Assembly (NCBI GenBank): GCA_033026295.1
Contig: CM065175.1
Span: forward strand, 25,648,875-25,712,874
Direction: 5' to 3'
Origin: Channa striata
Lineage: Eukaryota; Chordata; Actinopteri; Anabantiformes; Channidae
Length of the DNA: 64,000 bases
Each line of letters begins with the position of its first letter. Position 1 is the first letter of the stretch. The notes beneath the pieces were generated by a model. It had not been told where the DNA came from. It did no database searches and saw only the letters and a list, made by a program, of their open reading frames with translations. The position numbers and the translations under genes were made by a program. Shown here in pieces: positions 51,346 through 63,504 of the stretch.

Positions 51346-53257
51346 AGCACATGCTCTGGGTGCCTGGGTGTCTCTGATCCCAGGTGGGCTGTAAGGGAGG
51401 AGCAGAGCCTCAGTAAAGACGAGAAGGAAGACGCCCTCTTTCATCACTGTGGGAGCTCCGTTCTGCCCCCCGTCCAACTCTCTGTCTCTATCTGCATGTC
51501 CCACACTCAGACGCCTTTTGATGCCTTTCAACTCAAATCCAACGTACTTTCAAGCGAAGGTCTGTGTGTGAGTGTGTGTGGGGCAGGGTTTGGCAGGGCG
51601 CCTAATTACTTTCAGGTTATAGACAAGTAGGCGGAACGTGTACGTGAGTATTTTGTGTGAAATCCAACATTTGAACGAATTCGTTCTCTAGCACCTTCCC
51701 TGGTTTCGCCTCGTGTAGCCACAGGCTCTTTTCTTTCTTTTTCTTTTACCGCCATCACACAGACTCCCAACAGTTAAAGCTTCTGGCCTGGTTTAAAACG
51801 TGCAAAACGATTGCATGATACTTGCTGCTGATTTTAGTTTGGAGTAGATGTGTGTGTGAGCACTGATCAAAGTGAAAATATGCTTCTGCAGCGGTACACA
51901 GAAAATCTCTACGGAGCGTCGACCTAAAGACAGAGAAGGTCGACGTTCAGCTGTAGGTCACCAACAATTAGGCGGACGCATGTTAAAGGGGACAATCGGC
52001 GCGACGATGTTGTAAACCTGTTCTGTTTAAACTAGCAGGAAATGAGGTTAAGAAAGAAGGGAAATATAAAGGCATCTCTGGTCGGACACCTATTGGGTTG
52101 TTGTTTGTGCAGTTAAAGATTATTATCCGGAGGCGTGTAATGATTAAATAATGAATTTAACAAGATCTAACCAGTAATCAAAAGCATAAAATGTTCCTGT
52201 ATAAGACACTGACTTCCTCTGTGCTGAACAATCCTTGAGCAATAACAACAAGCTCCCGGCTCCGAAATGACTTTCACTGCCGGGTTTATGTGCAAAGCCT
52301 TTACAAGCTACCGTTGCTTCGTGTTTTCGCTCGTGCCTTTCTGTGTGATGAAGAGGAGGAGCGGTGACTACAGGACGAGTCTGAGCCTGCTGCCACCTCC
52401 TCTCCCCCATCAACCCCAAATCACTGCCTCAATCCGCTCTTTCCCTCCTTCCTGCCGACAGAGTTCGATCTCAGGGAAAAGATACTGTGACCTGAAGTCT
52501 TTACTAGGCTTCACATCAATTTACATTTAATAGCATTTTTTCCTCTGTTGTCAAACCTAAATATTCATTCATGAAACAAACAGGTTTATGAGCTAAATTA
52601 ATCTACAAGGTAGAGAAAATGGTTTGCCGATTGGTATATCACAGTAACGACACTACTACAGTAAAATGTCTTCCAAATCTGAATTGGACTAAAACAACTG
52701 TACCTGTTCTATGTCCTCAAACGTCAGATTTAAACCAAATCGATGCCAAAAACCATAACTTACAGTGTCAGTCAGATTTACAGTATTTAGAATTTAGTTT
52801 GGTCAAAAATAATCACATTTACTAAAGTAAAAGTAACGCGCAGCAGATATCAAAACATACGTTCTGTTCACTGTTTTTTCACTGTGTCTAGAAATAAACA
52901 GCTCTGCGATAAATCAAAACACAGTAAGTCACTTCATCTCATCACAGGTTTGGCATCCGTCATCGTGTATGTGCAGCCATGATAGCATTCAAGCGCAGAA
53001 AACTGGCAGTGGGTGTATATGTACCGTGCATGTGCGTATCTACGGTGACGATCGCTGTGTCGCCCCCTTTGTGTCTCCCACACCTCCCTTTCTCATTAGT
53101 GGCGACGCCTGAGTGGATTAACCACATGCACACGTGCTAACGAACGCAGAGCCCATCAAAGTGAGTCTATCCACCCCGGTTTAGGAAAGACAAACTGTCA
53201 TAAAACACAGATTTGTCCTCAATGCAAACCAGAAGCCCCTGGCCTCTGCCAGGAGAC

Positions 53258-53282
53258 GTGTGTGTGTGTGTGTGTGTGTGTA
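53258..53282. repeat. (GT)n microsatellite
   Basis: A tract of about 25 bp. Confidence 0.9.
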
Positions 53283-54550
53283 AAAGCTATTAACACAGTG
53301 CTGTGATTTACTAATCAGCTGAGCAACTATAAGGGACAACAAATGGAAAATGGAACACAACGGAAGAAAGAAAAGTATCTAGATCGAAAAAAGGTTTACG
53401 CTAACCCACTTCATTATTACAATTAGGAAATAGTCAGAAACATCTGTTAAACAGCCAAATCCCGCCTGCGCTGAGCTGTGAGCTCGCTACCAGAGGAAGA
53501 GCAGGACAAGCGGAGCCGAGCCAGATGGACACAAGCGTTCGGAAGGAGAGAGTGTGAATGAGAGACAGCAGACAGTGAGTGGAGCACGAGCGCGTGGTCC
53601 AGCCTCCCAGCAGAAGAAACGGTGAGCGGAGACCTGGTCTGTCACACAGTCCCAGCTCTGCTCCCACGACCGTGGAAGACGCTGCGATGATAAAACCATC
53701 GTTTCCACGTGAAAACCAAGAGTCCTTCAAAGAAGGTGTTTTCCTCTATCCCTGTCACAATGGACGCAGCCAACACGTCTTGGTGCATGTTACTGTGTTA
53801 GAGCAGGGGGGCCGAGAACCGCAGCCCTGCTTCCTTTCAGTTGTCCCTGCACTACCCTTAGCTTTTAGCGTCTGCTCGACCAAACACACCCGATCCGTTT
53901 CTAATAACGGTGAACAGCTGTGGAAGAAGCAAGGCTGTGGCTTTCAGAGACAGGAGGTGAATTAAACCCACGTTCCTGGTCACAGCGGTTCAAACACGCG
54001 GGGACACCTTACACATCGCTCGATGTGAGCAGAGCATGCTGGGATGGGGCGCAAGGTCAAACTCCATTACAACACTGCAGGGAAGAAAGAGGATGCTGCA
54101 CCTGCACATCCACACCGTCTCTGCAGAACTAAATTTACTGCTTGATATCATCTTTTGGCTCCGACTAGAATCCAAGCCATGCTGATTCTGCACGCCACGG
54201 GCCAACGACAGTCACAGCGGCATGCGCAAATAACAGATGAGACAGAGCGCTGCGCCGCGAGGGAAAATAGAGGCGGATTAAAAGAGTGTGACATGCACTG
54301 AGCAGATATCAGTGTCAGGGCTCTGCTCAGGATTTACTGACAAGCTGAGAGCGATGCTGCCGATGTTCTGCTGGACTGATGTATTTCGATACGGCTCGGG
54401 TGGGAGTGTGTGCCAGGGTGAAACGGAGCCACTGACAACTCCGAGCTGAGGAATATCCAACGCTAAATAAAGACACAAAACAGGGACGGAGACATCTCAA
54501 AGACAAAGAGGAGAAAGACAGGGAAGACTTGAGGACACTTATGCTCCCAC

Positions 54551-54661
54551 CTTTCTTGACTTTCTTAGACGGCTGTTTTTTCTTGACGAACTTGGTCGCC
54601 TCCCGTGGAAGTCCCAGCTCCTCCCCATCTCCGGGCACCTCAGCGATGGGCTCAACACCTC
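54551..54661 (-). CDS. Internal exon B of the same gene
   Basis: This 111-nt minus-strand exon lies between a CACTCAG acceptor and an AAAG|GTGGGA donor. It begins with two bases completing a glycine codon left open by exon A (G+GA), codes 36 residues, and leaves one base for exon C, so it is phase 1 at both ends. The peptide starts GVEPIAEVPGDGEELGLP, an acidic linker, and turns basic in ATKFVKKKQPSKKVKK, which could be a nuclear-localisation or nucleic-acid/microtubule-binding patch. A symmetric phase-1 exon could be skipped without a frameshift. Its length and matching phase on both sides are the main evidence, since the sequence alone is short. Whether further exons lie in the flanking introns cannot be excluded. 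Confidence 0.65.
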
Positions 54662-55597
54662 CTGAGTGACAGCCAGGGAGAATAAATTAGGACCGTTTAC
54701 TGCAGTTGGACAGATTCACACCCAGAACCGCCGCAGAGACATTTTGACACAGTTAAATAGCTTTCAATCAAACCCCTCACAGTGTTGTACAGATCTTATT
54801 TTGACTCAAAACATTAGCGCAGCTAATATACTTTCTATATTCGTCTGGCCGTAAACTTCCCTCATAACTTATGGCCGCGCGGACACGAGCGTGCCTGTGC
54901 AGACAGCTCACGTCCAATAAAGAGGACAATGAGGATGCCTACAATAAATGTCCACGTCTGCTCAAATGGTTAAAGTACATTTGGTCCTCCCATCGCTTAT
55001 GTGAATTAATTCTTCTTCTGCTCCAGAGGGAAGCACACATGGGTGGTGTACAGTATAACACATCGTGTCATCTTCCCTAGCAACATGCTTCAGCTCCGGG
55101 CTCGTTCTAAAGGACGATCGCGCAGATTCTGGGTCGGATTTGCCCCTCCCGGCAATCAAGGGGTGTTCCCGACTCAAACATCACCCCAAAAGATCCTGGA
55201 GCGTGAGAAGGTCATTGCAGACTTGACCTTACTTCTCCTGAAAGGCCGAGAGTCCATCTGACCTCAAATCATCTCCCTGCAGTTGTTGCGGATAATATCG
55301 GAATGTGCAATATTAAAACAGACGGTGTCATGGCTGCTGCTCGCTGGTAACAAAGATACCATATTAAAGTCATATTACATTAGAATTATTTCACAGGGTG
55401 ACTCTCAGCCTGTTCACGTGGATTCACACCACATTACACAAAACCAACAATGTATCTGGACATATTTCTCTATATTTTCATATATATTTCACTGTGTTGT
55501 AAAATTATGTTAAATCTGTAAAAGTGCCGTTCAGTAAATGCTCTGAGGGACTTTCCAGCGTTGAACATGCAGATTCAAAATGTGAGTGTGTAACATG

Positions 55598-55599
<2 letters not shown>

Positions 55600-55632
<33 letters not shown>

Positions 55633-56063
55633 ATGAAATCCTCCTTGAATCCCATAGATCAGCCTGGATTTAGGGAGGTTCTGAGGCTGATGAATTGGAC
55701 GCCTTGTCTATTCCTCGTCCCACCTCTCTGTCTCCTCCTCATCCCCCCTGCCTCATTCTTCTCCGTCCCCAGTCTGTCTCCTCTTCATCCCTTTTGTCCC
55801 TTCATCCTCTCCCCTTCGTATTCTCGTCTTTCTGCTCTCTTTTTCTGTCGTCTCGCTGTCCTACATTCCTGTCTTTCTCCTTCCCTTGTTCTTTTCCTTC
55901 CCTCCTCCTTTCACCCACATCGTCTCTCCTTATGTCCTCTCCTCCCAAACATTTGTGTCCAGCTTTATTAAACATGCCCTGCACACACTGGGCCGTGTGT
56001 GTGTGTGTGTGTGTGTGTGTGCAGGACATGTCTGCCATTGTGTCTACCTTAAGGTGTCTGAGA

Positions 56064-56101
<38 letters not shown>

Positions 56102-56402
56102 ACAGATTAGCCTAAGCCCTCTCTAATATTTATCCTGGCCCTTTCTAAAGCCAATCTTTGTTGAGAGCACAGCCTGTGGCTTCCCTCTCTCTCTTACTAC
56201 CACACACACACACACACACACACACACAGATGTTTGAAATGGGATATGCCTTCCTCTTAATTGGGCAGGTGTTTTTTTAGGGCCAGTCTTTTTTTTTTTA
56301 ACGGTGTCCTACATTTTCACAGGGAATGTGTGAGTCTGTGTGTGTGTACGTGCTTGATTTAACCTTAGTCTTACATCAACATCAGGTAAGGAAATAGCCC
56401 AC

Positions 56403-56456
<54 letters not shown>
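55600..56456. repeat. Five dinucleotide tracts and a pyrimidine tract
   Basis: (GT)n 55600-55631, 55995-56021 and 56065-56100. (CA)n 56201-56228 and 56405-56456. A C/T-rich segment occupies 55710-55950. The GT tracts face the CA tracts. Confidence 0.95.
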
Positions 56457-56458
<2 letters not shown>

Positions 56459-57199
56459 CTCGTAGCACTGACCTCTCACATTCCTCCCTCTGCCTCTTTC
56501 TCTGTAAATAGTAGGTGTAGTACTGCTCGGTCGGACTTGTGGTGTATATGTGTTTCTCTCTCAGTCGTGGTCAGGCCTATATTCGTCTCACTGGTCGAGT
56601 TATCAGTTTTAGACAACCCTGAGGTTTTCGTCTCAATTCTCCGCGCCACATAACACTCAAGAAAAGCAACAGAATGGAAGATGACACTGTAATTACAGGC
56701 AACGGTCGACGCAACAGTAATGGCAGCAACGGTAACCACGGCAGCCAGCGTGTTTAAGTAGACCTAGACGCAGTTGTTGCAGAAGCGATGCACTAATATT
56801 AGCTGCGGTGGAAATACAAAAACTAACCTGTCACTTACATTTCATAGTTCCCTTCACTTTGTTCACCTCAACTCTGCACTTTATTCAAACTGCCTCTAAT
56901 CACCTGAAAAGGTCTTTATTACTATGACCTGTACACCAGTATTTGTTGTGATAAAGGGAGCAGTAAAATTGGTTTTGGTTATTATTAACGTGTAAAGTAG
57001 GAGTAGTAACGTCTGGGTGGATTTTAGGTGCTGAAATGTAGTTTTAGATTTGTGTTCTTATGGCAACTAGTACAATAACTGGCTGTGAGTGCCCATGATG
57101 TCCTGGACAATATGAAATGTTTGCCTTATTTAAAACATATCTGGGGGAAAAAATGAGCAGAAGAGAGTTTTGTGTAAGTTCTAGTTACTTGAGGGGGTA

Positions 57200-57800
57200 A
57201 CTGTGCAACTTGGGGCCTCCTACCAAAAAGATCTCCTAGTAACAGATCATCCTAATAGACCACTTCGGTCTCAGAATTCAGGCCTGCTTGTGGTTCCCAG
57301 AATGGGAGGCAGAGCCTTTAGCTATCAAGCTCCTCTCCTGTGGAACAAGCTCCCAGTCCAGATTGGGGAAGCAGACACCCTCTCTACTTTTAAGACAAGG
57401 CTCAAAACCTTATAGTACGCTCTAGTCCTGCTGCTATAAGCTCAGACTGCTGGGGGACCAACCCCTGATGGACTGAGACACTTTCGTCCTCTCAGCCCAC
57501 ATTTATGTGTCACCACTGTAGGACATTAACTCTGTGTCTTCTCCCTCTCTGTGTCCGTCTCTCTGTCCCTGTCTTCAGGTGACTCCAACTTTGGAGCTGT
57601 GTGTCTTCCAGTGCGCAGCTACTGGTCCAACCAACCTGCCCATTGTTTTCCACTCGGCAGATGTCCGCCCACCCTGAGCCTGGTTCTGTTGGCGTTTTCC
57701 TCTCCACTGTTGCCTATAGCTGCTCAAGATTTGTTGGGTTTTCTCTACATGTCTGTATAGTCTGGACTTTATTATGTAAAGTTACAAATTGAATTTTAAG
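57200..57800 (+). mobile_element. 5'-truncated L2/Rex1-like LINE (3' end)
   Basis: The plus-strand frame 57203-57415 codes a peptide with RPLRSQNSGLLVVPRMGG, AFSYQAPLLWNKLP and ADTLSTFKTRLKTL. This is the conserved C-terminal end of L2/CR1-type reverse transcriptases of fish. A typical 3' UTR follows, with a CTGCTGGGGGACC-like box, the CTCTCTGTGTCCGTCTCTCT tract, TTGTTGGGTTTTCTCTACAT and GTCTGTATAGTCTGGACTTT. The rest of ORF2 is absent, as expected of truncated reverse transcription. It is antisense to the host gene. Confidence 0.75.
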
Positions 57801-58678
57801 ATAGAATATTTGTGCTGCAGTCTGTGACAGCTGGAAAGACATTTGTGGGCCTATTTGTGTACAGGCGGCGATGGTTTATGCAGCTTAACGATAGTTTAAG
57901 CCATGTTGTGACAGTTTGAGACACTGTGGGACAGTGTGGGACAGTTTGGGGGCCACTACGGACCAGTTTTGGAACGGTTCTGAACATCTTGGTAGAGGGG
58001 TGAAGCTGCTTCCAATAGACAGCTCAGTCTTGGTCTGCAGTGTGGAGACACCAGCACATTCCTGCTTTATTCTGGGCTGTGGTTTGAAGATGGGGGTGAC
58101 ACTGTGCTGGTGTGGTTACCAGCAATTTGGCTGTGGGCTTTATGCTATTTCAATCCCCCTCAATGTACACATGCTTGTACACGTGCACGTATGCGCAGCG
58201 TGCAACACACGCACGGATTTTCAAACAGAAAGCGTGAGTTATGCAGAAAACTGGCGTGCCTGTGAATCCCTACCCACAGGCTAATCCTGTAAACCACTAT
58301 TCTGCACAACAAAGGCGCACAAGCTGACAGACACGGTAAAACGGTTTCATTCCAGGAAAGTAATTAGGTACAAACTTGTAATAAAGTAAAGAAAAATACA
58401 ATCGACAATGACTCTGACTTACGATTATTTTGTAATAACAATAACAACAATGCAACATCTACGACGCACTGGATTATAAACGTCAGGTAAGTATTGATTT
58501 TTTTCTAAAACAGAGCACTGCTGTTTTATATTTAGCATTCTGCAGGAGAACTCTTCAATTTAGAAACACCACAGAGACAGAACAAAGACAGCTGCTGAGG
58601 ATTACACACAAGACATGACCTACACTTACACATACTACATAGATTTTCTTTTGCTCTGTTTCCTCTGAATGGACAAAA

Positions 58679-58686
58679 ACACACAC

Positions 58687-58746
<60 letters not shown>
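58679..58746. repeat. Long (CA)n microsatellite
   Basis: 68 bp with a single G interruption, the longest CA tract of the window. A (GT)n follows at 58874-58901. Confidence 0.95.
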
Positions 58747-58747
<1 letters not shown>

Positions 58748-58872
58748 AATGAGCAAAAACGGAGCCCATCTTCTCCCCTCTCTTTAAGTCTAAAATAGAT
58801 GCAGGCAAAAACCACAGCTACCAGTGGAAATAACACACATACATGGACTGTAGGGGTGTGTGGAAAGGAGGA

Positions 58873-58904
<32 letters not shown>

Positions 58905-59750
58905 TTTGCCCTCAGTTGGACTTCGCACACAAGCAAACACTTTGGACTTTGTTAGAGAAGCTACTGATCCCTGCCTCCAGAAAATTTGGTTCCTACACAT
59001 ATAAACTGCAAATGAAAAAAAAATGTGTTTTTTTGTTGACATTTAACAGATATTACATCAAGTCGGAAAGACACGAATCCAAATCATATTGTAAAATATT
59101 AACATATAAAATATATAAGCATTTAGCAGCCAGTGCAACATCCAGCTCGTCTAATTAGTGTGTGAACTTTACTGTACTTGTGTTTCTTGCTTAACTTTGA
59201 GAGAGACTGGGATCTGGCTTCACAGAGAACAAATTGCCGGTCACTCCAAACACAATGTGTTTGTTACTTTTGAACAAGGCCACAATCTTTTTCCAACATT
59301 AACCGCAGCGCTTGTGTCGCCTAAACTCAACCACAGTCCCAACTTCAACTCTGGAGGCAAATTTGGGTCAGTTGTTCTTTTGTTTTTTTTTATAAGTCAC
59401 TGTTCTCCTGGATTTATCAGCTCATTGATTTAAAAAACAGATTACAACCAAGACAATATTCTGTTAATTACGTTCCAATTGAAAACTGAGTCATGTCTGC
59501 ATGTTTTTTAAGAGACAGGGCTGGACCACTATAACAGATCATGTTCAGAAACAATAACTGGACACAAAGAAACGTCAGCAGAAGAAAACAAGCAAAGAGA
59601 GACAAATCAGAGCAGAACTGGATCAAAGACACAACAGGCTGTTAAAAAGATTAACTACAGGTAACAGGGGAAGGATAAAGACGACTAGGTTTTGCCAAAA
59701 AGCCGTTGCTCACTGCAGCAAAACAACTTATCTAGCCAGACAGTGCGTAC

Positions 59751-59754
<4 letters not shown>

Positions 59755-59785
<31 letters not shown>

Positions 59786-59932
59786 CGAGTGTGCATGTGG
59801 GAGAAGACTGAGAATATTCACACACCTCCACAGCTGAGGTCAGGTTAAAGCTATGCGGACAGCATACAGGCCGCAGCCATGTGATAAACACTCCCGATTT
59901 CACCAGGTGTGTGTGTGTGTGTGTGTGTGTGT
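59755..59932. repeat. Inverted (CA)n/(GT)n pair
   Basis: (CA)n 59755-59783 and (GT)n 59907-59932, separated by 123 bp. Confidence 0.9.
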
Positions 59933-60597
59933 ACAGAGTGCAGCTGTTGAAGGCTGTTGGCCTGAATGATGTCATCAGAATGAGACAGGAGGTCGTGTGC
60001 TGAAGGGAGAGACACCCTGTATCTACATAATAAAAGTGTACGTGTGACCTGGGTTTAACGTGTCATAAACACTCACAACTTGCATTATGCTTATTGGCAT
60101 AACTGTGCACTTTTCTGTTATGGGACAGACGTGCTGCACATAAACAGACAAGCACAGACGGTTTGATGCCACGTCAGAGCCGGAGTCGGAAGACGAGTGT
60201 CAACTGTAAATCCAACAGAAACAGATCACCCCCCCTCTTTGTTTTTAGGTTGTTCTCAGTCTTTATGGTAATTCTGCATCTGTTTTTCGTGATTTGATGT
60301 TGGTTTTTGGTCATGTTGTGTCTATTTTTGGATGTTTATGACTTTTTAAATTGTGTTGAACTGGTTTTGTTTTTTTTTTATTCACATAAGCTCTTTCACA
60401 AAAAAGACATTTAAACAGTAATTTCAGAGACACCTGAGCTTGAGCTGCATCCAGCTCATTCTGGAAGTCAACTCCAGTTTAACTATTCCGTTTTAACAAA
60501 GTTGGACGAGAGAAACAAGGGAAGAAAGTGTCAGCATTAGACTGTAATTTGCCCAAAAGCCAGTGAGAACTTTCATCTCTCTCTCATATAAAAGACG

Positions 60598-60885
60598 AGA
60601 AGGTCGAGAAATACCAAGGGCTGAAAGAAGAGTTAGAAAGGATGTGGAAGGTGAAGGCACATGTGGGACCCGTGGTGACAGGAACACTGGGGGCTGTGCC
60701 CCCCAAACTGGGAGAGTGACTCCAGCAGCTTCCAGGAACAACATCCGAGATCTCTGTCCAGAAGTGCTAGGAACAGCTAAGATACTGCGCAGGACCCTCA
60801 AGCCCCCAGGACCTGAGCTTGAAGGAAGGACCAAGACCACCCGCCCAAAGGAGCGGCTGAATGGGGTTTTTGTTTTTTAAACACA
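60598..60885 (+). mobile_element. Decayed 3' end of a second non-LTR retrotransposon
   Basis: The plus strand codes KVEKYQGLKEELERMWKVKA, then a VVTGTLGAVPPKLGE segment, an in-frame TGA, LQQLPGTTSEISVQK, a short deletion with frameshift, and LGTAKILRRTLKPPG. This is the conserved C-terminus of a retrotransposon polyprotein often seen in fish assemblies. The stop and frameshift show it is dead. The clade was not resolved. It is antisense to the host gene. Confidence 0.65.
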
Positions 60886-61202
60886 TATATACATATATAT
60901 TTATCCATATACACACTGAGGCTGATATGTACATAAATCAATTGCCCACTCCCCCCTCCTGTGGGGCGGTCTCGCTCCCTCCTACAAGCCGAGGTCCTCT
61001 TCCACTTCCCCAGCGAGTTCTGGATGAGATCCTCCTTGACTGTTGTGTTTTTCTCTCTCCTCTTTCTGTACTTTCTGATGAAGCTGTGATGTCACGCTCC
61101 AACAATGAGGCCGATAATGTCAGCCTCAGAGTGTGTTTATAAGGGTGTGTGTTAGAAGATTTTATTGGCAGGAAACTCTCACATAAGCACATTAAACCAC
61201 GG

Positions 61203-61233
<31 letters not shown>

Positions 61234-61400
61234 GTAGCATTGAAGGGGGGGCGTGTTGTGTGGTATCCCAATGTGTGCACGTGTGCGTGTTTGTGGTCTC
61301 GGAAGGAAACGGTTGCCGCCGGTGTTGTTGGAAATGTAAACGAATGCGTGTGTTTACGGAGGGGGTGAAAAAGCATCTGACAAACGACTGTTTACCGCAG

Positions 61401-61433
<33 letters not shown>
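61203..61433. repeat. (CA)n and (GT)n tracts
   Basis: (CA)n 61203-61229 and (GT)n 61406-61433, inverted to each other. Confidence 0.9.
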
Positions 61434-62894
61434 ACTTTTGGCAGCACACCAAAGGAACTAAGAGCGAGCGCCGGACACGGAAATACAAACACAAACACAC
61501 ACCCTCTGCTCTGTGACACACACACGTAATTGATTCTGTTCTGTTCCACCGAACTTTGCGCTGAATTACTGTAATCATCCTAATGACTTTTAAATAAGCT
61601 TTAAAGGTTTATAGACTTCTGTCACTCACACACAATTAACAAGCGTAATCCTCAAAGACAGGAGGTTTCCCTAGTTTACCTATAAACTTTGTGGAGCATG
61701 TGAAGGATAATCAATCAGCGTACAGGACGTGCATTCACCGCCGGCCGCTCAAAGCACCTCGTGTTCTTTCCTACAGTGAAGTTAATGCCTTAATGTGTGT
61801 TACATTAACTTAAAGCTACAATGGACAACATTTTTATTTGCTTTTATATTTAAAATGCATCTTATTGTGGAGAGGTGCTGTAGACGCCTCGCATAAAATC
61901 AGTGAACGGCTCTGGCAGCAGTGCAGACATATTTACTTCTAAGAGATTTCAACCAAGGCTCACCCCTCTGACCAATCAGAGATACGCAGTAATTTAATAT
62001 AGGAGAGGCATATGATTTGTTGTGAAGAAAAAGATGGAATGGAGAAGTCAGTGGGGGACCGTAGCAGAGCAGGAAGAGGCTTAGCAGAGTGGATTGACTG
62101 GCGTAACACGTATTATGTTTCTGATCGTAATTTTCATTACAATCCCTTTGTAGAATACGTTCAGGTTACGTTCATGAATAACTTGCTTAGTTATAAAATG
62201 TTGTCTTATGGGAGATATACTGTATACACACCCGTCAGCTACAACACACACGTGACCTGGTTGTATGAAGTGGTTTTTAATTTAGAAAAATAGTATGAAT
62301 TAATAAATGCTGATGCATCGTTATGGGTCGACAACATTGCAACATGTGAAGTGATTAAAATCAGATGCACCCTCACTAAAAATGATCTTTGGCCCTTATT
62401 TTTTTATTAATTTCTGTTCCTATTTTGTCACAATTAATAAAATTAATAAACATTCTTCTTAGTGGAGTACGTTAAGTGCAATCTTATCTTATAATCGTAT
62501 CTATGTGAAAAAAAAAAAGGCGTGATCTTGCTACCGTAGAGGCGGCTAGTTTGCACATGTGGAATATAATTACATGAAAACAAAAACAGTTTTAAGAAAA
62601 ACGTGGGGGGTAAGGAGGAGAGGAGCTCGACTGTAACTGATGATATGCCAGAAAGACCTTATAAACTTCAGCCAAGACTAAATGATCCGTGAGGCGTGTA
62701 TCTGTGCGCTGTGTGTTTGCAGGCGTGTGTCGGGCGACGTTTACCTGTTTGCCTGCAGATGTGTGATGCATTTGAACACCAGTCTGTGTGTGAGCCATAA
62801 AATCTACCGTGAATAGGTTTCGTGTGTTTGTGTGCTGAAGCCTGAAACCTTCACCAGGGGATCAGCGCATGTGAGGCCATCCACTTACACAGGA

Positions 62895-62941
<47 letters not shown>
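62895..62941. repeat. (CA)n microsatellite
   Basis: A 47-bp pure tract, 313 bp from the exon A donor. Confidence 0.95.
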
Positions 62942-62945
<4 letters not shown>

Positions 62946-63054
62946 TGACTGTTAGCAGGAAACTGGATGTGTACCAACCAATCATCTCTTTTGACTACAT
63001 AACTCTAAGAGGGTTGTTGGTGTAATAAAAGTAAAAGTAAAAAGCACACATCAA

Positions 63055-63098
63055 GCTGGGGTCTGAGCTGGGGTCTGAGCTGGGGGCTGAACCACAGA
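63055..63098 (+). repeat. Short 13-bp tandem repeat
   Basis: GCTGGGGTCTGA occurs three times in a row, the last copy with one change, between the (CA)n tract and the exon A donor. Confidence 0.7.
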
Positions 63099-63254
63099 CC
63101 CTGGGGTTATGGACAACCCACATCTTCCTTGTTTACTTCTAAGAGAGGAGAGTCATAATTAGAAAACAATAGGGAGGATCTCTGGGCAGCCTCTGCTCTG
63201 ATTAGCATATCGTCCCAGTTTTCGTTATTTCATTCCTCCCACTCCCCGACTCAC

Positions 63255-63504
63255 CAGGCGCAGCTAGATTCTGGACTTGCGCGGGGACCTGGACGTTGCC
63301 TTCAGAGGCCAGGGTGAGACGGCCCCCCTTGGCGATGCGATCGCACAGCAGGGTGATGTGTTTCTTGAGGCGTGCGGTGTCCCGGGGTAGGCTGAGCACG
63401 GGGCCTCCCGCCTGGGCGAGAGATGTGGCCTGGTCCTTGGGGCTCCGTGACAAACACGTCCGCAGTAGATGGGATACGGCAGCGTCGCAGCTCTCCTCCC
63501 AGCC
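63255..63504 (-). CDS. Internal exon A of an unrecognised minus-strand gene
   Basis: This is a 250-nt exon read on the minus strand. It follows a pyrimidine-rich acceptor (TCTCGTCTCTTCAG) and ends at a consensus donor (CCTG|GTGAGT). It starts in phase 0 and ends in phase 1, giving 83 residues plus one base. The peptide starts GWEESCDAAVSHLLRTC and continues through LPRDTARLKKHITLLCDRI to VQVPAQVQNLAAP. It reads like a mostly helical, soluble segment, with no transmembrane stretch or low complexity. Codons are GC-ending more often than the flanking intron would predict, and the frame runs through the exon without a stop. The phase-1 end matches exon B exactly. Upstream exons lie beyond the right edge. 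A ciliary or cytoskeletal scaffold would fit the style of the sequence, but no family was recognised and no function is claimed. Confidence 0.75.

Larger units (their letters stand above)
16046..54550 (-). other. 38.5-kb intron between exons B and C
   Basis: The span between the exon B donor and the exon C acceptor. No splice-flanked coding frame was recognised on either strand. It holds most of the long (CA)n/(GT)n tracts of the window, two SINE-like fragments of one family (19.1-19.5 and 27.5-27.7 kb), a second tRNA-like repeat (30.8-31.0 kb), a LINE-like fragment (31.4-31.7 kb), a Tc1-like end (17.8 kb), a purine-rich tract (37.8-38.5 kb) and AT-rich unique sequence (25.6-26.5, 29.0-29.8, 32.3-33.2 and 48.3-49.5 kb). 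Missed short exons cannot be excluded. Confidence 0.6.
54662..63254 (-). other. 8.6-kb intron between exons A and B
   Basis: The span between the exon A donor and the exon B acceptor. It contains a cluster of alternating GT and CA tracts with a pyrimidine tract (55.6-56.5 kb), two non-LTR retrotransposon tails that are antisense to the gene (57.2-57.8 and 60.6-60.9 kb), a 67-bp CA tract (58.7 kb) and otherwise unremarkable sequence. Confidence 0.55.

Noticed and set aside
61800..62300. Possible dispersed element with a 93-codon plus-strand frame
   Set aside because: Some words look repeat-like (GACCAATCAGAGATACGCAG), but there were no clear ends, inverted repeats or protein similarity, so it was not called.
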